Below are positions 1 through 4,810 of a stretch of DNA of 6,670 nt, one piece after another (the first letter of the stretch is position 1; each line of letters opens with the position of its first letter). Location of the stretch: NCBI GenBank assembly GCA_031268525.1, contig JAIRXA010000146.1, positions 1 to 6,670 on the forward strand, given 5' to 3'. The notes under the pieces are model-generated. The model worked only from the letters and a program-made list of their open reading frames with translations, was not told the origin of the DNA and searched no databases. The position numbers were made by a program, and so were the translations under genes. The stretch is from Coriobacteriales bacterium. GTDB lineage: Bacteria > Actinomycetota > Coriobacteriia > Coriobacteriales > UBA8131.

Positions 1-34
1 GTGACTGTAGTTGAGACGTGTGCTCTTCCTATCT
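1..34 (+). other. Illumina sequencing adapter remnant at contig edge
   Basis: These 34 bases match the standard Illumina TruSeq read-2 adapter (the one beginning GTGACTGGAGTTCAGACGTG and ending CTCTTCCGATCT) at 31 of 34 positions, compared from memory. The differences are T for G at 8, G for C at 13 and T for G at 30. Translated, they give VTVVETCALPI, a close variant of the adapter-derived peptide VTGVQTCALPI that contaminates protein databases. The stretch is therefore technical and not genomic, and nothing should be inferred from the open reading frame that appears to begin here. Confidence 0.93.
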
Positions 35-36
35 TT

Positions 37-462
37 CCATTCAATGCAAAGGTGAACGGAGACTTCGTGCATGCCGTCCCCCTGTCACATCTTCCCCTGT
101 CACATGCCGTCCCCCTGCCAGATGCGTCTCTCTGTCAACTGAACATCGTCGGCTTTAAGAGTCAGTTCTCTCAGGTCTACGGCGACAACTCTACGAACTT
201 CTTCTGTCGCTGCAGACGAGGGGCGGGACTGAACAGAACAAGCCATCTTGAGGGTATACGCCGCCAGAACCTCTTCGCAACGAGCCTGCTTGGCCCCCTG
301 CTCATTCTCAACCCTCTGTTCACCAAGTACCTCATCAGCCTACTCGCGCCCGACGAGGAGCCAAAGTTAGCTTTCGAGAACGAGATCATGAGAGCTTACG
401 AAGAACGCCTCAAAGAGTTTGAGAACCCCAAGACCTCCGGTTTTGACGGCAAAGGTCATTAG
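37..462 (+). CDS. Class I glutamine amidotransferase-like protein (GATase_3/GatD-like), 3' part
   Basis: This frame is open from the contig edge to a TAG at 460-462, and its true start lies outside the window. The convincing part begins near base 142, with NIVGFKSQF, then RRGAGLN, LEGIRRQNLFAT, LLGPLLILNPLFTKYL, and a charged C-terminal helix ending near ENPKTSGFDGKGH. The order of these blocks resembles the C-terminal half of CobQ/GatD-type amidotransferases (GF....., G.GNN...EG.R..N.FGTY.HGPLL..NP...YL). In that family the His before GPLL is part of the Cys-His catalytic pair; here the position is Leu (SLLGPLL), so the glutaminase reaction may be lost, or this is a divergent branch. The half that would carry the nucleophilic Cys is absent. 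Residues encoded by about 69-120 are repeat DNA read through in frame and may not belong to the original protein. It converges on the asparagine synthetase-like gene. The family call rests on recalled motifs only. Confidence 0.55.
   Translation, partial: PFNAKVNGDFVHAVPLSHLPLSHAVPLPDASLCQLNIVGFKSQFSQVYGDNSTNFFCRCRRGAGLNRTSHLEGIRRQNLFATSLLGPLLILNPLFTKYLISLLAPDEEPKLAFENEIMRAYEERLKEFENPKTSGFDGKGH
69..120. repeat. REP-like C-rich direct repeats
   Basis: CATGCCGTCCCCCTG occurs identically at 70-84 and 103-117, and CCCCTGTCACAT occurs at 79-90 and 94-105, giving a nested tandem structure. The core CCGTCCCCCTGTCACA (reverse complement TGTGACAGGGGGACGG) resembles dispersed REP-like repeats in many anaerobe genomes, some linked to IS200-like REP-associated transposases; that resemblance is from memory. 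The repeats sit within the open frame of the amidotransferase fragment, directly before the part that looks like conserved protein, and close to the adapter edge. Repeats of this kind also often break assemblies, which would fit a contig ending here. Confidence 0.6.
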
Positions 463-484
463 GGCAAAGACAGAGAGCGCAGAC

Positions 485-532
485 GCCAGGCGTAGGGGCG
501 GAACCTGCGGGTTGTTCGCCCCTACGCCTGGC
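485..532. repeat. Long inverted repeat between convergent genes; possible bidirectional terminator
   Basis: Bases 485-500 and 517-532 are perfect reverse complements (16 bp, GCCAGGCGTAGGGGCG), with a 16-base loop. The loop holds AACCTGCGGGTT, whose ends can pair further. The element fills most of the 102-base gap between the stop of the amidotransferase fragment (462, +) and the stop of the asparagine synthetase-like gene (565, -). It can fold in RNA from either strand and probably stabilises or terminates both messages. Neither side carries a clean T-run: on the minus strand it is followed by TCTGCGCTCTCTGTCTTTG. The motif GTAGGGGCG...CGCCCC is typical of dispersed palindromic repeats, and a relative lies inside the neighbouring gene at 2041-2086. 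Confidence 0.75.
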
Positions 533-547
533 AGAACCTGCAGGTTG
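501..547. repeat. Duplicated palindrome AACCTGCRGGTT
   Basis: GAACCTGCGGGTTG at 501-514, inside the loop of the large hairpin, recurs as GAACCTGCAGGTTG at 534-547, just outside its 3' arm (13 of 14 bases identical, 33 bases apart). The second copy contains the perfect 12-base palindrome AACCTGCAGGTT at 535-546. The repeat unit therefore looks longer than the hairpin alone and may have grown by partial duplication. No protein-binding role can be assigned. Confidence 0.55.
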
Positions 548-564
548 AGCAAACAGAACCGCGG

Positions 565-2610
565 CTACCCCTGATCGATGAATTCGCGGAGCCAGAGCTC
601 CACGTTGAGCAGACGCCAGAAGGTCATCGTCGATGCCTCCCCCGTGCCGTCGGCAAAGGCGTCAAAAGCCTCCAGCACCGCATCGCGGTCAAAATAGGGG
701 CGCGCAGCAAAACTCTCTGACAAAAACAGTTCGCGCACGGTGTCTTTGAGCACCTCAAACCACTCGTCCTCTGGGGTTGAGAAGCCGATTTTGTTGCGCC
801 GCGCCCAAACCTCTGACGGCAAGATATCCGAAATCGCGTCGGAGAGGAGCCGTTTGTTCCAACTGTCCTTGATGATCGCCTCGTCGTTTTGCGAGAAGAT
901 GAAGCGAACGAGCTCGGTGTCGAGAAAGGGCTGACGACCCTCCAGGCCAAAGCGCGCGGTGTTGCGATCCACATAGCGAATGGAGCAGGGTGTCGAATCG
1001 CGAAAGAGGTCATTGAGGAGACGGAGTTTGAGGTTGTCTGAGACGATGTTGAGCCTCTCGTCCACAAAACGCGCGGAAAACGCGGCGTCAAGGAAGCGAC
1101 CTTCATCGAAGTGGCGCTTGTGCGAGAGCTTTGAGCGCAGACGGAAGCGCACGAGTCTCAGCATCTTATCCGAGGCAAGCACGACTTCCTTTGCCAGCTT
1201 GAGCCAGTGTCCACGCCGCTTCAGTTGGCGGAAATACACAAGGTAGTAGGGCACATAGCCCGCAAGCATCTCATCGGCACCCTCGCCGTCGAGCAGTACG
1301 TCAACGCGCCCCGAAGCCGCCTTCATCACGGAATACTGCGCATAGGGACCTGTGGAGATAAGCGGCTCCTCCTGGGTCGCAATGAAGTCGGTGAGATCGG
1401 CGAGGAAGTCCTTTGGCCGCGGGGTCGTCTTGTTGACCTTCAGCGTCTGCGGATAGCGCGCCGCCACCGCGTCGATGTAGCGTTCCTCGTCGTTTATCGA
1501 GTGGGGGAAAACCGCAGAGAAGGCCTGCTGAACCTCGCCGACCGCCTCGGTACCCTCCGGCAGATGGCGCATCTGGTCACAGATGATCGCCGTGACCGCC
1601 GATGAATCCATGCCGCCGGATAAGGTCGAGCCAACCCGTCCCGTGCTGCGCAGACGAAGACGCACCGAGCGCCACAGGAGCTTGCGGAAGTCGCTGACCA
1701 CCTTTGGACTGAAGGCTCGCTGATCAGCGACGGCTTCTTCGCTGGCCAGCTGCATGAGCTCATCCTGAAGGCTGCTGTAGCGCTGTATCTGCATGCCTTC
1801 GGGCCCGATGAGGGCACACTCCCCCGGCAGAAGACGGTAGATACCCGCAAAAAAGGTCTCGGGGCTGTCGTCATGCACGCGAAAACGGAGATAGCGGTAG
1901 ACGATGCGATCATTTGGCTTTGGCGTGAGCAGTCCACTGCGTACCAGCGGCGTGAGCTGCGAGGCGAAGAGCACAGCTGGCCCTGAGGGAGGAGTCGAGG
2001 GGGCGGCAGGAGCAGCGGCAGGCGTACCCTCGTAGGTTCCGCCAGGTGTAGGGGCGGACATCAGTCCGCCCGCCTGTGTAGGAGCGCTCGCTGATGCGGC
2101 AGAGGCGGCACCCGTAGGCGCAACAGCAGAACTTGCCTGCCTGTCATCGATACGTGCAAAGTACAGGGGCTTGACGCCAAAATGGTCACGGGCGAGCACG
2201 AGCTCTTGCTCGTCATGATCCCAGATCGCCAGCGCGAACAGGCCGTTGAAGCGATCGAGCGCCTTGAGGCCCCAGGCGCGATAGGCCGCAAGCATGATCT
2301 GCGCATCGGTACGAAGCTGCTCCCGGCTACCCTCATCGGCCGGACAGGCCTTCTCCTCTAATAATAAATCTATGATCTCTTCATAGTTATAGAGTGTTCC
2401 GTCGAGAGCAAGAACGAAGCGCCCATCCTCGCTCTGCGCAAGGCTTGGACTGCCCGCAGAAGCCGTGGTGCTGCGCCCCTGACAGGCGATGCCAAGCGCC
2501 TGATCGATATGGCTTTCCACCCCGTCGCCGCGATGCGGCTGCGCGGCGCAAAGACGCTGGAGCAAAGCGGCGTCGGCGTCGATTCCGTAAAAACCCGCTA
2601 TTCCGCTCAT
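565..2610 (-). CDS. Asparagine synthetase-like protein lacking the glutaminase Cys
   Basis: The 681-residue protein has the two-domain layout of AsnB: an N-terminal Ntn glutaminase-like domain (about 1-260) and a C-terminal ATP-pyrophosphatase synthetase domain (about 300-681). The synthetase site is intact: SGGMDSS at 331-337 binds ATP/PPi, GEGADE lies at 442-447, and EGRQPFLD and RRNKIGFSTP follow. The glutaminase site is not intact. The protein begins MSGIAGF, with Ser2 in place of the Cys that becomes the N-terminal nucleophile; HRGPD has become HRGDG (26-30); and FNGEIYN has become LDGTLYN (69-75), with Asp replacing the oxyanion-hole Asn. It probably uses ammonia or another amine, as in the Cys-less relatives beta-lactam synthetase and carbapenam synthetase. 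Residues about 157-212 are an Ala/Pro/Ser/Thr/Gly-rich insertion between two conserved strands (KPLYFARIDD and VLFASQL), partly encoded by a palindromic repeat. The ATG overlaps the stop of asnB (ATGA), with GAGG 7 bases before it, so translation is coupled. The substrate is unknown. Confidence 0.9.
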   Translation of the reverse strand: MSGIAGFYGIDADAALLQRLCAAQPHRGDGVESHIDQALGIACQGRSTTASAGSPSLAQSEDGRFVLALDGTLYNYEEIIDLLLEEKACPADEGSREQLRTDAQIMLAAYRAWGLKALDRFNGLFALAIWDHDEQELVLARDHFGVKPLYFARIDDRQASSAVAPTGAASAASASAPTQAGGLMSAPTPGGTYEGTPAAAPAAPSTPPSGPAVLFASQLTPLVRSGLLTPKPNDRIVYRYLRFRVHDDSPETFFAGIYRLLPGECALIGPEGMQIQRYSSLQDELMQLASEEAVADQRAFSPKVVSDFRKLLWRSVRLRLRSTGRVGSTLSGGMDSSAVTAIICDQMRHLPEGTEAVGEVQQAFSAVFPHSINDEERYIDAVAARYPQTLKVNKTTPRPKDFLADLTDFIATQEEPLISTGPYAQYSVMKAASGRVDVLLDGEGADEMLAGYVPYYLVYFRQLKRRGHWLKLAKEVVLASDKMLRLVRFRLRSKLSHKRHFDEGRFLDAAFSARFVDERLNIVSDNLKLRLLNDLFRDSTPCSIRYVDRNTARFGLEGRQPFLDTELVRFIFSQNDEAIIKDSWNKRLLSDAISDILPSEVWARRNKIGFSTPEDEWFEVLKDTVRELFLSESFAARPYFDRDAVLEAFDAFADGTGEASTMTFWRLLNVELWLREFIDQG
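2041..2086. repeat. Palindromic repeat element read in frame inside the synthetase-like gene
   Basis: GCCAGGTGTAGGGGCGGA at 2041-2058 matches 485-502 of the intergenic hairpin at 17 of 18 bases in the same orientation. It continues into an 8-bp stem, GGGCGGAC (2052-2059) with GTCCGCCC (2064-2071), around the loop ATCA. A further copy of the core, TGTAGGAGCG at 2077-2086, lies 30 bases after TGTAGGGGCG at 2047-2056. Read on the minus strand the element encodes the approximate 10-residue repeat SAPTQAGGLM/SAPTPGGTYE (about residues 175-194), within the low-complexity insertion of the glutaminase-like domain. The likely reading is that a dispersed repeat, or a duplication of one, was captured in frame. 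Confidence 0.65.
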
Positions 2611-4739
2611 AGGGACGCCTCGGCAAAAGCGGGGGCCGGATCTGGAACAGGAGCAGGGGCTGGATCTAGAGCAGGAGCTGCGGCTGTCCCAGCAGAGGCT
2701 GACGCAGACTCCACGTCCATGCCCTCAAAGAAGACGGCGTACCAGATACAGAAGACGTAGACCGTCCATATCTTGCGGTAGTTATCGACGCGTCCAGCAC
2801 GATGCTCGTCCATGAGCGCCACAAGTTGTTCGGTGTTGAAGAAGCGCTCGGCGATCGATGAGGTCAGGGTCGCACGTACCCGCTCATACCAGACATCCTC
2901 GGTAAGCCAGACCCGCATCGGCACGGGAAAGCCGAGCTTTGGCTTGTTCGCGACCCGGGGCGGCAACACCTCGAGAGCGGCCCTGCGCAGCGCCACCTTT
3001 GTCGTCTCGTCGTTGACGCGGTAGTCCAGCGGCAGGGTCGTAGCCAGCGCAAAGACCTCACGATCGAGGAAGGGTACACGGCTTTCGAGCGAGTGAGCCA
3101 TCGACATCTTGTCCGCCTTGAGCAGGATGTCGCCCGGAAGCCAGAAGTTGTAGTCGATGTACTGCATCTTTGCGGTATCGTCGATGCCCGGTTTGGCAGC
3201 GACGACATGCTCAAAGCAGGGACGACAGAGTTCTTCGGGGGTCTGTCGCGTCCCTACCTGCCTGAGCAGGCGCTCGCGCTCGTCCGCAGTGAAGATGTAG
3301 CCGTTGCCAATGTGGCGTTCCTCAACGCGCAGGGCCCCACGCTCCAAAAAGGACTTTCCCTTCATGCCGCGCGGCAGCAGACGCGAGAGTGCAGCGGCAG
3401 CGGTGCGCAGGAAATGCGGCAGCTTCTGATAGCCTGCCAATGACAGAGGCTCATGGTAGATGGGATAGCCGCCAAAGAACTCATCGGCGCCCTCGCCAGA
3501 CAATACGACTTTCACATCGCGAGCAACCAACTCGTCGAGGAAGTACAGGGCTACCGCCGAGGCGTCGGCCAGAGGCTCGTCCATGTGATACATGATGCGC
3601 GGGATGGCATCCCAATACTCCTCGGGCGTGATGATGTGGCTCGTGTTGTCCTTGCTCAATTCCTCGGCCGTGCCTCGCGCGAAGTCGATCTCGTTGTATT
3701 TGTCGCCGTCAGCCGTCTCAAAACCCACCGTGTAGGTGCGTTGATTGGGATACAGAGCCGTGATGTAACTCGAATCGATACCACTGGAGAGCAGGGAGCC
3801 AACCTCCACGTCGGCGATCATGTGCGCGCTCACGCTCTCACGCATGACCGCCTTGATGCGCTCGACGGTGGCAGCGAAGGGGTCATTGTTCGGGACGGTT
3901 TGTGAAGCCGGAGAAGGCTGGGGGGCCTGAGCGGTTTGGGAGGTTTGAGAAGTCTGGGGGGGCGGGGCGGTTTGTTGGTCTGGAGAAGTCTGTGAACTTG
4001 AAGAAGTCTGTGAGGCTGAGGGGAAATCGCCGCCGAGTTGTGCGGCGCTGCTCGGTGTGGGCAAGGGGTCAAAGTAGCGACGAATCTCCAAGGCGCCGGT
4101 CGCAGGCGAGAAGGTCATACACTCTCCGGGGCCGAGCTTGAAGATGCCCTTGAAGAAGGTCTCCGACAGGGCTGAATACTGAAAAGAGAGGTACTGATCG
4201 AGGGCTTCGAGATTGAGTTGCCTGCGATAGCCCGGATAGGCCAAAATCGCCTTGATCTCAGAGCCGTAGACAAGGGTGCCGTCGATAGACGCGTAGTACA
4301 GCGGCTTGATGCCAAAGAAGTCGCGCGCAGCAAAGGCGACCGAAGTACGCGCGTCCCAGATCACGAAGGCAAACATGCCCCGGAGATGTTCCAGCAGCCC
4401 CTCGCCCCACTGCTCCCAGCCGTGCACCAGCACCTCGGTGTCGGCTTTCGTGGCAAAGACATGCCCGGCAGCAATGAGCTCGGCGCGGATATCCAGATGA
4501 TTGTATATCTCGCCATTGAAGGTGACGATGACGCTGCCATCTTCGTTGGTCATCGGCTGGTGGCCACTTGCCAGGTCAATGATCGACAGTCGTCGAAAGC
4601 CCAGCGCTGCCTGCCCATCAAAAAAGGAGCCCTCATCATCGGGGCCACGGTGAATGATACTGGTCTTCATCGCCTCGAGGACCGTCGCACGATCCTCTCT
4701 TCCAGAAGCGGGTCCGATGAACCCGCAGATTCCGCACAT
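2607..4739 (-). CDS. asnB: Asparagine synthetase B, glutamine-hydrolysing
   Basis: This 710-residue cytoplasmic enzyme should make asparagine from aspartate, ATP and glutamine. The start is set by MCGICGF: Cys2 becomes the N-terminal nucleophile after Met removal. The other glutaminase residues are present: HRGPDDEG (30-37), RRLSIID (49-55), FNGEIYN (74-80) and KADTEV (98-103). The synthetase domain has SSGIDSS (318-324, the PP-loop), SGEGADE (414-420), LESRVPFLD (551-559) and KPKLGFPVPMR (599-609). The frame stays open upstream to 4913, but that would put 58 residues before Cys2 and overlap the flavoprotein gene. AAGGGAGG lies 8 bases before the ATG, inside a hairpin. Two additions lengthen it beyond the usual 550-640 residues: a Gln/Thr/Ser/Pro linker between the domains (about 228-286) and an Ala/Pro tail (about 677-710). 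It is followed by the Cys-less homologue with a 4-base overlap. The substrate could instead be another carboxylate, since AsnB paralogues amidate cell-wall or glycan acids. Confidence 0.93.
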   Translation of the reverse strand: MCGICGFIGPASGREDRATVLEAMKTSIIHRGPDDEGSFFDGQAALGFRRLSIIDLASGHQPMTNEDGSVIVTFNGEIYNHLDIRAELIAAGHVFATKADTEVLVHGWEQWGEGLLEHLRGMFAFVIWDARTSVAFAARDFFGIKPLYYASIDGTLVYGSEIKAILAYPGYRRQLNLEALDQYLSFQYSALSETFFKGIFKLGPGECMTFSPATGALEIRRYFDPLPTPSSAAQLGGDFPSASQTSSSSQTSPDQQTAPPPQTSQTSQTAQAPQPSPASQTVPNNDPFAATVERIKAVMRESVSAHMIADVEVGSLLSSGIDSSYITALYPNQRTYTVGFETADGDKYNEIDFARGTAEELSKDNTSHIITPEEYWDAIPRIMYHMDEPLADASAVALYFLDELVARDVKVVLSGEGADEFFGGYPIYHEPLSLAGYQKLPHFLRTAAAALSRLLPRGMKGKSFLERGALRVEERHIGNGYIFTADERERLLRQVGTRQTPEELCRPCFEHVVAAKPGIDDTAKMQYIDYNFWLPGDILLKADKMSMAHSLESRVPFLDREVFALATTLPLDYRVNDETTKVALRRAALEVLPPRVANKPKLGFPVPMRVWLTEDVWYERVRATLTSSIAERFFNTEQLVALMDEHRAGRVDNYRKIWTVYVFCIWYAVFFEGMDVESASASAGTAAAPALDPAPAPVPDPAPAFAEASL
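2636..2683. repeat. 24-bp tandem repeat, two copies, encoding the AsnB tail
   Basis: Units at 2636-2659 and 2660-2683 match at 19 of 24 bases. On the minus strand they encode PALDPAPA and PVPDPAPA, an eight-residue repeat in the Ala/Pro-rich C-terminal tail of AsnB that lies beyond the conserved end of the enzyme. The tail runs to the last codon, immediately before the overlapping start of the next gene. It may be a flexible spacer or simple drift by slippage. Confidence 0.7.
3885..4010. repeat. 18-bp minisatellite, seven units, encoding the AsnB interdomain linker
   Basis: Read on the minus strand these 126 bases are seven six-residue units: QTSSSS, QTSPDQ, QTAPPP, QTSQTS, QTAQAP, QPSPAS and QTVPNN (residues 244-285). 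At the DNA level GAAGTCTG recurs at 3949-3956, 3985-3992 and 4003-4010, spaced by multiples of 18 bases. The array lies exactly between the glutaminase domain and the synthetase domain. Because the unit is a multiple of three, copy-number change would keep the frame, so linker length could vary between strains. Confidence 0.85.
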
Positions 4740-4789
4740 AAAAAGCGCCTCCCTTTTGGTTGTCTCATACAGGATACCAAAAGGGAGGC
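4740..4789 (-). terminator. Rho-independent-type hairpin that also buries the asnB ribosome binding site
   Basis: Bases 4747-4760 and 4776-4789 form a perfect 14-bp stem (GCCTCCCTTTTGGT with its complement) around a 15-base loop. On the minus strand the 3' arm is followed by GC and five Ts (4744-4740), the form of an intrinsic terminator, 22 bases after the flavoprotein stop. The start codon of asnB follows the T-run directly. The 3' arm contains AAGGGAGG, the best Shine-Dalgarno sequence for asnB, 8 bases before its ATG. In read-through RNA that site would be paired, so the element can separate the flavoprotein message from asnB both by ending transcription and by blocking ribosome entry. 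Confidence 0.75.
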
Positions 4790-4799
4790 TCGTATTGAA
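4771..4799 (-). promoter_or_regulatory. Possible asnB promoter within the hairpin
   Basis: On the minus strand TTCAAT (4799-4794) and TATCCT (4776-4771) are 17 bases apart, a fair spacing for a housekeeping sigma factor, with 3 of 6 and 4 of 6 consensus matches. A start about seven bases further on would fall near 4764, in the hairpin loop, giving an asnB message with a 25-base leader that lacks the 5' arm and leaves the ribosome binding site open. The element scores are weak, so this is a suggestion only. Confidence 0.25.
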
Positions 4800-4810
4800 T
4801 TGATGACTTC

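Noticed and set aside
1..36. Gene start at base 1 (GTG)
   Set aside because: The bases are sequencing adapter; the start is artificial.
3885..4010. Short regularly spaced repeats as a CRISPR array
   Set aside because: The units are contiguous 18-base repeats with no unique spacers and are translated inside asnB.
565..4739. Beta-lactam or lasso-peptide biosynthetic cluster
   Set aside because: The Cys-less synthetase recalls beta-lactam synthetase, but no carboxyethylarginine synthase, oxygenase, precursor peptide, leader protease or transporter gene is in the window.
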